From NCBI GenBank assembly GCA_027886175.1, contig JAJNNQ010000077.1:4092001-4156000 (forward strand): a stretch of 64,000 bases of DNA. The letters are read 5' to 3'. Under the pieces are notes generated by a model. The model saw nothing but the letters and a program-made list of their open reading frames with translations, searched no databases and was not told where the DNA came from. This DNA comes from Phylloscopus collybita. Its lineage: Eukaryota > Chordata > Aves > Passeriformes > Phylloscopidae. Shown one piece after another: positions 34,811 through 45,319 of the stretch. The position numbers and the translations under genes are program-made. Each line of letters opens with the position of its first letter. Position 1 is the first letter of the stretch.

Positions 34811-35220
34811 CCCTCAATTTGCCCCTGCCTGCCTTCCTTAGCAGCAGGCTGACATGTTCCTTTTGCAGCCATTTACTGCAAACACAGCCACTGAATTCAC
34901 TTTGCCCTGGATGTTGCCTGTGGCCTCTATCAGCTCAGGCTGAGCTTTGGCTTTCCTAAACACATGAACACACACTCAGGTCAGGTTTCTGAATTCCTCC
35001 TCCATAGCTTCTCGTCACTTCCATCTCCTGGTCATTGTGCTGTGGCTCATCCCTGCCATTTGTCCCTGAGGCAGCACAGCCCCCCTGCCCAGCACAGGCC
35101 CCACATCCCCCCCATCAGACACAGCACAGCACAGGGTGTGTTTGGGGTGGGCAAATGTTCCCCACCAGAGTGTCCATTCCAGACCTCAGTGTCCAGTTCC
35201 AACACCCACATCCCATGCCA

Positions 35221-36899
35221 GGGTTCCCAGAGAGCCCTGCCCTGGGCTCTGCCAAGGGCTGGGTGAGGAGGGAGCCTGGGCAGGGCTGATGCTGCCCCTA
35301 CACTGGTGCTGAAAATGGCAGGAGGAAGGAGATAACCACAGAACAAACAGATCAATAAACTGGGGTGAGGGCCCAGGTCTGGAAGTGGGTGATGGAAGAG
35401 GCTGGAGGGATGGTCAAAGCCCTGGGCACCTTCTCACACTGGCCATGCCACCAAGGCCACAGACCAACCCCCTCAGTGCTGGACCTGCCTGTCTGAGATC
35501 CCTGCCAGGGGACTGGCACAGCACCACACACCTGCTGGAACCTGCAGAGCCACACAGCTCAACTGACATGGGTGGGTTTTACCTCCTGGGCACTTCCCAG
35601 TCCAGCCCAGCTTCTGCCCAGCTCTGCCCAATTCTCCTGGCCTCACCCCACCCCAGCCCAGCCCAGCAGCCCATTCTGGGGGAGCCCCATGGCAGTGCCT
35701 GCTCTGGGTGCTCCAGCACTGGGTGCACTCACCCCACAGCCCTGGCCCCCTTGAAGGGCTCAGCAGCTGCTGAGGGGCAGAGAGGGAGGTCAGCCTCCAC
35801 ATCAGCCCTGGGGCTGGAGCTCCCCATGGCAGGGGAAATGGAGCTCAGTGACAGTGCAGAGCTCCTGCTCCTGGCTCCAGGAGATGCCCAGCACGGGCTG
35901 TCTCTGCCCACTCTCTCTTGCCAGCCCCTCTCCCTAGGCCAGCACAGCAGCCCTGGGCAGGGGAGAGAGGGGCCTGGCCAGAGTTGGTGCCTGCAGCAGC
36001 AGCTTCCTCTGCATTCCTCCCTGCAGGCACAGAAACGCTCCCTTGCTCTTCTCCCTGGACATCCCTTTCCCCAGCTGAGCATGTCCTGGCTGGCCAGGCT
36101 GGCTTGTCCTGCTGCCCCAGGCCCTGCTCCCCACAGGGCCCTGAGCTGGCACTGCTGCTTGGGACACTCCAGGTTCTGCTGCTGTCCATGGCTGGGGCTG
36201 CAGGGAAGCAGCAGCTCCAGGGGAAGGTTGCAGAAAGGCTTTGGCCAGTGAGGCTGAAAGGGGCACCCCAGGGTCTGCAAGTTGTCTGTGTGGGAGCTGA
36301 GCTTATGACCCCTGGAGCCCTCCCAAGTGCTGGGGCTGCACCTTCAGCTCCAGAGGAGATGGGACAGATGGGAGCAGAGACAAAGAATTCCTGCTGGATT
36401 CTTCATTGTGTTTGCTTATAAAGGTGACCTGGATCCATCTGTAGGGGAGGTGTTTTGTGTCAGATAACACTGGAAGAGTGATAAGAATAATACTTTTTTA
36501 GCTGAAAATAATATTTCATGCATAACAGATAATGAGAAAAAAAAGACATATATGATCAGAAGAGCATCTGAGTTTTTCAGAGGATGAGAGACTCATTGAT
36601 GTTGCAGTAGTCAAACCTGTTCAAATCCTTTCCTCAGGGCTTCCTTGAGATGAGAGGTGACCAGCAGAGGCCAAGGCCAGCCAGAGCTCTCTGTCCCGGC
36701 AGCTTTTCTCTGGGAGAACCCTTGCACAGAGGGAATTTTTCAGGGAGAGTATCAACTTTGGCCATGGACACCTGGAAAAACAGATAGTTTTCCATATGAA
36801 GGAAAGCACATAGTCCCTCATTTCTCCAGGGGCTGATGAGAGGCAGCCCTCAGCATTCCAAGATCAGCAAGACCTGTCAGGTGGCCCCTGAGAGGCCAA
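35221..36899. other. GC-rich spacer, no supported gene
   Basis: Sequence right of arm B', with no counterpart in the left arm. Frames up to 288 codons are open on both strands without domains. The part from about 36430 is AT-rich and featureless. Confidence 0.5.
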
Positions 36900-37321
36900 A
36901 CCGGCCAGACCAGTTCCATCTCCTCTTGGTTCCATGAGGACCAGCAGGGTGACAGGGGTCCTTGGCTTCTGTGGAGCCCCACAGTGTCCCATGCTCTCCA
37001 TGATTCCATGGAGAATCATCCCCATCTCCTCATGATTCCATGAGGCCTTGCAATGTCACGGTGGTCCCCATGGATCCACGGTGCCCTGCAGGGTCACAAT
37101 GGCCCTGTGCTTCCACGATGCCACAGAGTGTCACAGTGGCCCCTTGATTCTATTTGGCTCCTCAGGATCACAATGGCCCTTTGGCTGCATGAGACCCAGC
37201 TCTGTCACACTGGCGCCTTGGTTCCACTGGGCCCTGTAGCATCCCAGTTGTCCCCTCTTGCTTCCACGGGGCCTTGCCATGTCACAGGTGTCTCCTTGAT
37301 ACCACAGTATCACAATGGACC
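36900..37321 (-). repeat. D minisatellite block D4
   Basis: About ten degenerate units in the GTTCCATG/GTCACAATGG orientation, cut off inside a unit at 37321 by the betaretrovirus-like LTR. Confidence 0.85.
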
Positions 37322-37621
37322 TGATGGCGATGACAAAGAGACGTGGACTCCATAGATTGCCCACATGAAGCCGTTTATTGATCCACCTAGCTGTGCTTTT
37401 ATACCCACGCATTATATAACAAGTAATACATGCCAAGTGATATTGCTTAACATATGCCTCGTACTAACTAACACAGGTATGCCTAAAATGCACTAACACA
37501 GCAAGTTTCTCAAAATCCCGCTTTGCCGTGCCAAGGCTTGAGGCCTAGCTCTTCTGCTCTTGACATGAGTGCAGCCATACTTCCAGTTCGGCTCTCTAGC
37601 TCCAGGCCCTGCAGGGCCACA
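37322..37621 (-). repeat. 3' LTR of betaretrovirus-like provirus
   Basis: TG...CA element of 300 bp on the minus strand, with a TATAAAA box at 37397-37403 and AATAAA at 37374-37379 (both minus strand). The env frame runs into its U3 as far as 37510. Confidence 0.95.
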
Positions 37622-38906
37622 TCTCCCCCTTTCTGTTCTACCAAGAGGATCTTCTTGGTGGTCTTGTCAATCAGTCTCTGCACACATTGCAAGATACATG
37701 GCAAGCAAATCATCATCAGCAACAATATGGCTAAAATATAAATTCCTATTTTAGCTAAATGTTTAAGCCAGCCAGTAAGTCCCCATCTGCCAAGCAAGTG
37801 TCCAAGCCAGTCACTATCATCTACTACTCTTAATTTGGTCACACTGTCCCGAAGAGCCTGTATGCCAGCATGAATAGACAAGGAGTTGTCTGACAGATTC
37901 ATACAGCATAAGCCTTCAAAATCTTCGCAACCGTGTCCATGGGCTAAAAGCAAAAAATCAATCGCAGCCCTGTTCTGAAGGGTTGCATGCCTAATACTGT
38001 CAACATCTGTTAGCAAGCCTGTTAAAGCAGAGCTAGTAGCATTAGTTTGTTTTGCAAGCCAGCAGCCAAGATTATTCAAAGTCTTCAATGCATGTGCTGT
38101 ACCTATAGCCGGAATGATAGAGGCAAAGATTCGGGCTCCAAGGTTCCAGGACTCCACATTATCATTACAGTCAGGGCTGTATGTGTGTGTGCTGCGTTTT
38201 GCTCTCACTAAGCTGCGCAGCATTGGCAAGTTATCCCGAAAAGAGTGAAACATGGTTAGCCTTCCAAAGGTACAAGGTCCTCCTACGGACCTTCCTGGTA
38301 TTCCCTTCCAAGCTCTGTTTCCACATATCATAAATATATTATCCATCAAGCCAATAGAAGCAGTCCCAGGTGTAATGGGCTGTGGCAGGGTATGATTACA
38401 CCAAGCAGAGGCATTGGCATAAATCCCCGTGCCTGAAACTTCCTGAAAAGGCCCAGCGGTGTAGTTTAAGTAAAAACATGCAAAAGCTTGCATGGATCCA
38501 AAAATGTCCAATTCCTGGGGTGGCAAGGAAAAGGGGGAAAAATCAGAAACCTTGTTCACCCCAACCCTTTATCATTAACAAAGTACCACCCAGCATTTCT
38601 ATTATTTTGTTTTCGATATCTATCATAACACCACCACAGCGGCTCAATTCGGCCTGGGGCAGTACAATCCCTGTGCATTGTTTCATTGTATAGGGTATCC
38701 CATTCAGTTTTCCCCAAAGGAATAGCTATCAGGCAAGTCTGGAAAGGATCACCAGGAGAGGTCATGGACAGGCACAGTGTAGACTCATTCAAAGCTTCAG
38801 CAAGCGTAAGCCATACATTGCGTTCAGGAAGGGGTGGCATGGCAGTCACTTCCTCTATATAAAGAATCCTTAAGTACAAAAGAGTTAATATATGAATTTT
38901 CCACAT
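37510..38906 (-). pseudogene. env: env, broken by a frame change
   Basis: Envelope surface and transmembrane subunits. The first frame starts at ATG 38906 (signal-peptide-like MWKIHILTLLYL) and stops at 38556-38558. The rest continues in another frame from about 38559 without ATG. That part has glycosylation sites, a furin-type RAKR site (residues 119-122 of the second frame), a disulfide motif CX6CC at 211-219, a membrane helix near 270-295 and a tail encoded across the polypurine tract into U3. The TM resembles those of alpharetroviruses, unlike the beta-type gag and pol. The surface part is about 235 residues, short for the group. A single indel near 38556 would explain the break. In this copy Env cannot be made as one chain. 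Confidence 0.88.
37622..37634 (-). promoter_or_regulatory. Polypurine tract
   Basis: AGAAAGGGGGAGA on the minus strand directly before the 3' LTR. It also encodes part of the env tail. Confidence 0.9.
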
Positions 38907-39367
38907 TTTGTTTTGATTATAGTTTGCTTATCCCACAACTTAACAATCAGGTTATCTCTTGTTTGATTATACACAGTAATAGCTAAAGCACGTTGATCTA
39001 ACAATTCTATTCTCTGCAAAAATCTCTGTAAATTAAAGCGTGAAAAATGTCTAGGACCAGGGAGGTGCTGCCGAAGCACTTCAGGCCCTAATTGATCCTT
39101 AATAAATGCAAGTGGAGTAAATGTTGTATTAATATCACGAAAGCAAAAGAAACATAAAATGCTAGCAATATATGAAATTCTACGAGTAGTTCGTACACCA
39201 CACTGTAGACAAACAGCAGTCACAACAGGGTAACAGCTAAAATTATGTGACCGACACTGTGCTTCCCTTTCTACACGTCTTTCTGCACAAACTTGAGCAT
39301 AAAGCAATTCATGTATTATATCATCAACATTACCATCACTATGTTTCTGCAATAGCGAACTAAGCAC
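38885..39367 (-). CDS. Accessory cysteine-rich ORF 2 between pol and env
   Basis: 160-codon open frame with no ATG; it begins at a GTG, and the frame is open about 70 bases further upstream inside ORF 1. Cysteines sit at 27, 38, 45, 53, 56, 72, 75 and 155, with two CxxC pairs (CLQC, CFFC), suggesting a small zinc-binding domain. There is no signal peptide or membrane helix. It overlaps ORF 1 by 8 bases in the +1 frame and overlaps the env ATG. Its F-x-C ... CLxCGxR ... LCxxCF layout repeats that of ORF 1. It may be a separate spliced or frameshifted product, or the second half of one longer protein split by an indel. I recognise no family. Confidence 0.6.
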   Translation of the reverse strand: MLSSLLQKHSDGNVDDIIHELLYAQVCAERRVEREAQCRSHNFSCYPVVTAVCLQCGVRTTRRISYIASILCFFCFRDINTTFTPLAFIKDQLGPEVLRQHLPGPRHFSRFNLQRFLQRIELLDQRALAITVYNQTRDNLIVKLWDKQTIIKTKCGKFIY

Positions 39368-39995
39368 TCTGCGAGTTCTTTGAATGTGTCTTTCGACTGC
39401 TTCTGGGTCTTCCAGTTTGCAAATCAGCAGGTATCACAGCATGCCTGCGGCATGTAGCTTCCCACTCACTATCCTCTATCTGCCAAATTTGTGGAATCTT
39501 TAAGCCTACCTTACACCTATGTTCTAATATTTGAGTATTCTTTTCTGCTGTTAACCGATTCACAAGGCGATCCAGGCGCCAAGCCAAATGCAATCTCTCT
39601 CGGGCCGCTAGGTCTTCAATCAAGCTTAACCCTTTATACCAAGGCAATCCAGTGTACTTACTTATAGCATTGTACCAAGTATCTCGGCTCCAATTATGAA
39701 AACAAGTCCCACAAAGGAGGTAATTTCTCCAATGGTTCTGAAACACCCACACCTTATGGCCACAACCCCCGCAATAGATTTTTATCCAAGCAGCACAATC
39801 ACGTTTTCCGCAATGCAAACAGGTGTGATATGGGATAGGATTATCACCACAAGTAAATACAGTAATTATCTGTCCCAAATCTTCCTCATTTGTCCAACGC
39901 AAGCGTCGTTGCAAAAGCTGTTCGAGTTGTTGTAGGGGTTTCTGTGTCAGCAGTCGAAGACGATGTAGGTGCCTTCGTCGTTCTTCGCTTGGCAT
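39360..39995 (-). CDS. Accessory arginine- and cysteine-rich ORF 1 between pol and env
   Basis: 211 residues from ATG at 39995, 32 bases after the pol stop. The N-terminus is arginine-rich (EERRRHLHRLRLL, then QRRLRW), as in nuclear or RNA-binding signals. Cysteines at 49, 59, 62, 67, 75, 78, 95 and 98 form three CxxC pairs (CLHC, CGGC, CGTC), a zinc-ribbon-like cluster. The C-terminus is basic and Ser-rich. Simple alpha- and betaretroviruses have no gene here, although several betaretroviruses make arginine-rich RNA-export proteins (Rem, Rec, Rej) from the 5' end of env. A comparable role is possible but unproven. The open frame in an element with about 2% LTR divergence supports a real gene. 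Confidence 0.68.
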   Translation of the reverse strand: MPSEERRRHLHRLRLLTQKPLQQLEQLLQRRLRWTNEEDLGQIITVFTCGDNPIPYHTCLHCGKRDCAAWIKIYCGGCGHKVWVFQNHWRNYLLCGTCFHNWSRDTWYNAISKYTGLPWYKGLSLIEDLAARERLHLAWRLDRLVNRLTAEKNTQILEHRCKVGLKIPQIWQIEDSEWEATCRRHAVIPADLQTGRPRSSRKTHSKNSQSA

Positions 39996-40027
39996 AGGTG
40001 GGTGATGGTTCTCAGCAGTCTCTGGAT

Positions 40028-42748
40028 TCAGCTGTCTGAGAGGGGAGAAGGCGAGGGTGGAGCAGGCGAAACTGCAGGCGGAGTGCCAGGTTGATTAGGA
40101 TCCTCAGGGGAGGTCTGCAGAGGTTCTCTGAAAGGTCTCACATTCTTGGCTGGAAGCCATCTGGGGCCGATCTCTGTGGAGACACAAGCAAAACCTCTTC
40201 CCCATGTGACAAGGGGATAGGGTCCCATAATTTTACCCGTCTCAGGATCCTTAATTAAAACCGGGGCTTTCTGCTTTACTTCCAGCTTGGGGCTACTGCC
40301 AAAATGCCTTACAATCGGTGGGTTCGGATCCATGAGTGAGCAATTTAAAAAGTTAAACACATACAATGCTTTCTGCAATCGTTCTGCCGGGGTGGAATTC
40401 CCCATTCCCCCTTTCTGTTGCAACAAAAGGCGTTTAAGGGAAGCATGAGCCCTTTCAATAATAGCTTGTCCTGTGGGAGAGTGAGGAATCCCCGTCTTGT
40501 GTGTTATTCCCCAGAGAGCAAAAAAGTTCGCAACTCTCTGGGAAATGTATGCTGGCCCATTATCAGTTTTAACCTGTAAGGGAACACCAAGAACTGCAAA
40601 GGCATTTGAAAAGTGACGGCACACGTCCTTTGCTGATTCTCCTGTGTGGCATGAGGCAAGTAAAGCACATGAAAAGGTATCAATAGAGGAGTGAATGTAC
40701 TTGAGTCTCCCAAACTCAGGGAAGTGAGTTACATCTGTTTGCCAAATCTGGAGGCTTTCGAGTCCTCTAGGGTTAACACCTCCAGCAACGGCAGGGGAGG
40801 AGTGCCTCTGGCAATCTGGGCACACAGCCACAATACTAGCAGCTTGGCGTGTAGTCAAATCAAAGGTGCGAGCAAGTGCAGCAGCATTCTGATGGAAGAA
40901 AGCGTGGCTGAGTTTAGCCTGAGAAAAGCGATCTGGTAAATGAACAGTTAAAGTAAGCAAGTCTGCCTGGCGGTTTCCCTCTGCAATAAAACCAGGCAAA
41001 GTAGTGTGAGACCTAACATGCATGACAAAATAGGGGTGCTGTCTGTTATCTAGAAGGTAAACAAGTTGTTGCAACCAGTAAAACAGATCCTTGTTAGGCA
41101 CATCTTTCAAGACAGCAGCTTCAGCTCTCTCCACAAGGCCTGCAACATAAGCAGAATCTGTTATTAAGTTTAAAGGAGCAACAAAACGTTGAAAGGCTCA
41201 AACAACAGCTGCTAATTCAGCAATCTGGGGGGAACCCGAAACTGTAGCGACATCTGAGTCCCACCGGGCGAGATCGGTGTTCCACCACAGCAGTACTGAC
41301 TTCTGAGTGCGTCCAGAACCATCTGTAAAAACAGTTAAAGCTTGTAAAGGGATCTCACTTCTTTTAGGACGCATCAGGAGGTTAAAACTGGTGGCTACAA
41401 GTCTGTGCTTTGGGGGATGTGTAGAAAGCTGTCCAGAAAAGTCTGCAAGGGCAATTTGAAAAACTTCAGATTGTTGCAACAGCCACTGTAAATAGAAAGT
41501 AGTAACAGGCAAACAAATATAACAGAAATCCACACCTGCAAGTGTGGTAAGTCTCTGTCTTGCTTTAACAATAAGCATAGCGAACATTTCATGTTGTGTA
41601 GTTACAGTTTTAGACATCTGATGTGGCAAAAAAATCCATTCAATAATCAGCAAGGGGTCGGGCGCTTTAGGATCCCACTGAAAAATTAAAGCATGAGGTT
41701 GTTTACCTGGATTCAGAATTATCAGTGAAAAAGGCAACTCAGGAGCCCATCGGGCTGCTTGCTGACTGGAAATAGCATCAGCTACCAGTTGCAGTGCTTG
41801 GCAGGCCTCTGGTGAGAGGTGCCGGGGTGAAAGGAGATCAGACTCCCCCTTCAGCAACTCAAACAGAGGGGCTAATTCAGTGTTTGAAATTCCCAATAAG
41901 GAACGAACCCAATTTATCTTTCCCAGAAGTTTCTGGGCATCATGCAAAGTACGAATGTCAGCATGAATTTGCAAAGGCTGAGGAGAAATACTCTGGGTCC
42001 TAATGCGCCATCCTAAATATGTCCGGGGGGGCTGACGCTGAATCTTTTCAGGAGAAATACAAAGTCCTGCTTGGGTTACAGCAGCAGTGACAAGGGCTAG
42101 GGCTTCCTCCATGATTTCCTGTTGTTCTGCTGCAACAAGAATGTCATCCATATAATGATATATCAAAGCAGCGGGCATTTGCTTACGAATGGGGGCTAGG
42201 ACCCCCGCAACAAACCACATACATATTGTAGGAGAGTTTTTCATTCCTTGGGGAAGAAAACGCCAATGGTACCTTTGCAAGGGGGCTTGCAAATTAAGGC
42301 TAGGAACAGAAAAGGCAAATTTAGGAGCATCATCAGGGTGCAAAGGAATATCGAAGAAGCAGTCCTTTAAATCTATTACTGTGAGATGCCAATCACGGGG
42401 AATCATGGTAGGGGAAGGTAAACCAGGCTGAAGGGTCCCCATGTCCTCAATAACATCATTAACTTTACGGAGATCTTGGAGCAAGCGCCACTTGCCACTT
42501 TGTTTTTTAACAACAAACACAGGTGAGTTCCAGGGACTGGTAGAGGGGACTATACGTCCCTTCTCCAGCTGCTCCTGGACAAGGTCAGTGAGTGCGCGTA
42601 ATTTGGGAAAGGGAAGGGGCCATTGATCCACCCAGACAGGTGTCTCAGTTTTCCAGGTTAATTTCAGGGTGCTACGCGCCGCAATGGCCCCAATTAAAAA
42701 TCTGACTGCATTTTTATTCCCCATTGAGAGAGCACATCCCGTCCCCAC
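40028..42748 (-). pseudogene. pol: Betaretrovirus-like pol with one in-frame stop
   Basis: Reverse transcriptase, RNase H and integrase. The frame is -1 relative to gag-pro and overlaps its end by 55 bases, as expected for a pro/pol frameshift. T5 and A5 runs lie in the overlap but no canonical slippery heptamer was identified. Landmarks: LPQGMKNSP, YMDD at residues 199-202, TDGSG of RNase H near 475. TGA at 41195-41197 interrupts RNase H after its second acidic residue, and the same frame then continues. Integrase shows the HHCC finger (HAFFHQ, CPDC) and D,D,E core (QTDVTHFP, KTDNGPAY, AIIERAH), ending in a proline-rich tail. The defect is one stop codon. Confidence 0.93.
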
Positions 42749-45171
42749 AGCACCATAGGCACAGGTAACACAAATGGCCTAACAGAGGCTATGCGACCAT
42801 CAGGTCCTGTCACCTGTATGGGACAGAGACTTTGATGACTGTTGCTATGTCCCCCAATCCCAGTGAGGGTTTGTGATACCTCAGTGAGGGGCCAAGTGGG
42901 GGGCCACTTGGCCTGAGAGACTATACTCACGTCCGCACCCGTATCCAGAATCCCGGTGACTGTCACCTGCTGTCCCCGCAGTGTCAAGGTACATGTATAT
43001 ACAGGGCGTTTATTGGAAATCTCCTGCACCCACAATATTTCCGGGGTACCTGTGGAACCAAACCCTCCCTCTCTTGTGTTACACTCTGGTACAGGGGGTG
43101 TTAAACTGTGTGTAAAGGGGATCAATTGTGCAATGCATGCCCCTCGTGGAACAGTACAAGGTGGAAAAGGAGTCCAAGCCATTATTTTTATTTCCCCTAC
43201 AGAGTCCGAGTCTATGACTCCTGGCAAAACAAAAAGTCCTTGGATGGTAGTTGAGGACCTGCCCACCAGCAAGGCACTCGTCTGGGGTCCCGGTGGACCA
43301 AAAATTCCTGTAGGGAGTAAATGAACAGTAGAATCAAGCAACGTTACTGTGTCTGAGGTTGCCAGGTCCATGGCGAAGCTGCCTGGGGTTGCTGGACGTA
43401 GGCTTGAGATGGTCCTTGGCTGGGCTGTGGCTGTGGGGCTGGCGGAGCTGGCGCTGGCGTCTGTGGTCGGACGTACTGTGCCGGGGGCCGGGGGGGGGAT
43501 TTGTATCGTCACGCGTCTCCGGCCATCCGCGCTCCTGTTCCAGTTTCCCTGGACCGGGCGACCTTCAGAATCATACTTAGAATGACATTCATTAGGAAAA
43601 TTACGACCCTTACGACACCGAGGGCATATATCAGGGATCTTAGATTTGGCTCCTTCCCGAGCAACGCAGTGTTTTTTCAGGTGACCGGGCTTATGACATT
43701 TATAGCAAACAGGTGACGTACCCTTAGCTGCTGCGAAAGCTGCAGCCATAGCCTCATACTGATGTTCCAGAGTCCCAATACGATTACACGCCTCAACCAT
43801 TTCGACAATGGTCGGTTCCTGGTTCGGCAGGGACTTTAGGAGTTTTTTACAGTCAGCATTTGCATTTTCAACAGCAAGTTTTAAAAGCAAGATTTCACGA
43901 GCATCTGCATTATCAATCTGACGTTCCAGTGCCTGCTTGAGGCGATCAATAAATTGCATATATGGCTCCTGGGGTCCCTGGACAATAGTTGTAAATGCCT
44001 TCAGGGGTGTTTTTGCATCAGGGACCTTAAGGAAAGCCTGGCGCGCCGCATCACGAGCCCCATCTAGAGCCTCCCGCGGGCATTCACGCGCCTGGGTAGC
44101 AGGGTCAGAAAATGGACCTGTTCCCATTAGCTGCCTGATAGTAAGAGCAGCCAGGGCTGGATTTGCATGGCCCATATAAGTTAACAGCAGGCTTTGCAAG
44201 CCCTTTTCCCACTCCTTTTCCCATAAGCTGTATTGTACGGGAGTTAACAGTATTCTGGAGAGGGTTTTTAAATCATACGGGGTCATAGTGTGGGCAGCAA
44301 ATACGGAATCAAGCAAACTTGTAAAATGCGGTGACCCAATACCATGATCTGTAGCCGCTCGCTGCAACTCTTTAATCTCAGAGAAAGAAAGCTGTTCCCA
44401 GTGCGCTGAACGTTTCCTAGTACCAGTATAAATCACCGGAGCCACAATCCTCCCAGCAACCTCAAAATCCCCCTCTCTTAATGCCTGTTGTTTTAAGCGG
44501 AGCCAGTAGTCATGGGGGTCAGGGGGAAACAAATTAGGCTCCTTGTCAGGGTCTATGAGTCCAGGGTCGAAGGGATCCTCCTCCGGACCACTGTCTTCAT
44601 CGTCATAGTTAGCAGCAAAAGCCTTTACAGGTCGATGCGAGGGACCCCCCTCCCTTTTTCCCTCAACACACAACGCAGAAGCAGCAGGGGATTTGTGCGG
44701 CGGGAGGGGGGGTGAGGTAGACAAGCACTGGGATGCAGTTTCCTCGGAATTCAAGGAATTCGGGGAGTCTTCCGAGATAGCAGCAGTTTTAGAGATAGCA
44801 GCGTTCTGGTTTTTAGCAGCAGTCTCTTCGAGTTTTAAGGTAGACTGAGAATCAGCATTAGCAGTACAAGGTTTCTCTGCCTTTTGGGAATTTCTCTGAG
44901 CCTTCAAGGCTTCAAAAATCACCCTCCAAGAGGGCAGCATTTGTGCAACGGCTTTGTTTCCTTTCATGGCAGAGTCCCATAACTTAACTCCCGCCTCATC
45001 CCACAGATCTAAGGTAAAGATCGTGGATTCCGTTACTCCCGGGACTTCTGCCGCTACCCAGCGTAATAAAAGTTTTAAATCATGCGAAGGCAGAGTTTTA
45101 TCATGTTGCTGTAAGAGATTAAGCATACGTTCATAAACGTCTCTTTCCGGACCAGAAATTCCCTGACCCAT
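42694..45171 (-). CDS. gag-pro: Gag-dUTPase-protease fusion frame
   Basis: 825 codons open from ATG 45171. MGQG at the start is a myristoylation-type matrix N-terminus. An acidic, Ser/Pro-rich linker precedes capsid. The major homology region (QGPQEPYMQFIDRL) lies near 398-411. Nucleocapsid has a normal CX2CX4HX4C knuckle at 489-502 and a second, CPRC...C at 516-529, with Asn where His is expected. A dUTPase follows (about 596-710; motifs GVIDSD, VGRSS, PRGACIAQL, GGFGSTG), then protease with DTGAD at 743-747. In most betaretroviruses protease needs a -1 frameshift from gag; here gag, dut and pro share one frame. It is either a lineage trait or a fixed indel. Confidence 0.93.
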   Translation of the reverse strand: MGQGISGPERDVYERMLNLLQQHDKTLPSHDLKLLLRWVAAEVPGVTESTIFTLDLWDEAGVKLWDSAMKGNKAVAQMLPSWRVIFEALKAQRNSQKAEKPCTANADSQSTLKLEETAAKNQNAAISKTAAISEDSPNSLNSEETASQCLSTSPPLPPHKSPAASALCVEGKREGGPSHRPVKAFAANYDDEDSGPEEDPFDPGLIDPDKEPNLFPPDPHDYWLRLKQQALREGDFEVAGRIVAPVIYTGTRKRSAHWEQLSFSEIKELQRAATDHGIGSPHFTSLLDSVFAAHTMTPYDLKTLSRILLTPVQYSLWEKEWEKGLQSLLLTYMGHANPALAALTIRQLMGTGPFSDPATQARECPREALDGARDAARQAFLKVPDAKTPLKAFTTIVQGPQEPYMQFIDRLKQALERQIDNADAREILLLKLAVENANADCKKLLKSLPNQEPTIVEMVEACNRIGTLEHQYEAMAAAFAAAKGTSPVCYKCHKPGHLKKHCVAREGAKSKIPDICPRCRKGRNFPNECHSKYDSEGRPVQGNWNRSADGRRRVTIQIPPPAPGTVRPTTDASASSASPTATAQPRTISSLRPATPGSFAMDLATSDTVTLLDSTVHLLPTGIFGPPGPQTSALLVGRSSTTIQGLFVLPGVIDSDSVGEIKIMAWTPFPPCTVPRGACIAQLIPFTHSLTPPVPECNTREGGFGSTGTPEILWVQEISNKRPVYTCTLTLRGQQVTVTGILDTGADVSIVSQAKWPPTWPLTEVSQTLTGIGGHSNSHQSLCPIQVTGPDGRIASVRPFVLPVPMVLWGRDVLSQWGIKMQSDF

Positions 45172-45209
45172 CGTTCCCTGCAGCGCTATCCCAACCCAGC
45201 AGGGGTTAG

Positions 45210-45216
45210 CTCACCT
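45210..45216 (-). promoter_or_regulatory. Putative major splice donor in leader
   Basis: On the minus strand GGAG|GTGAGCT lies between the PBS and the gag ATG, close to the consensus donor. It would supply the 5' exon for subgenomic env and accessory messages. Confidence 0.6.
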
Positions 45217-45319
45217 CCTTTTCCCGGAGGAATTGATTGCCGGCCGGCCTCCGCTTCCTTTCAGTGGTCTCGTCCTGCAGGGCGTCGCCACCCGGTCGCA
45301 CAGCTAGGCGATTATCGCT

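Larger units (their letters stand above)
28584..35220. repeat. Arm B' of large inverted repeat
   Basis: Reverse complement of 3299-12217, shorter by about 2.3 kb owing to the deletion at 29513-29573. At 28584 the match ends where the ERVL provirus sits in the left copy, so this side preserves the sequence without the insertion. Confidence 0.93.

Noticed and set aside
41060..41134. Separate integrase gene starting at 41134
   Set aside because: The codon there is GTG and the frame is continuous with pol across a single stop, so it is the second part of pol.
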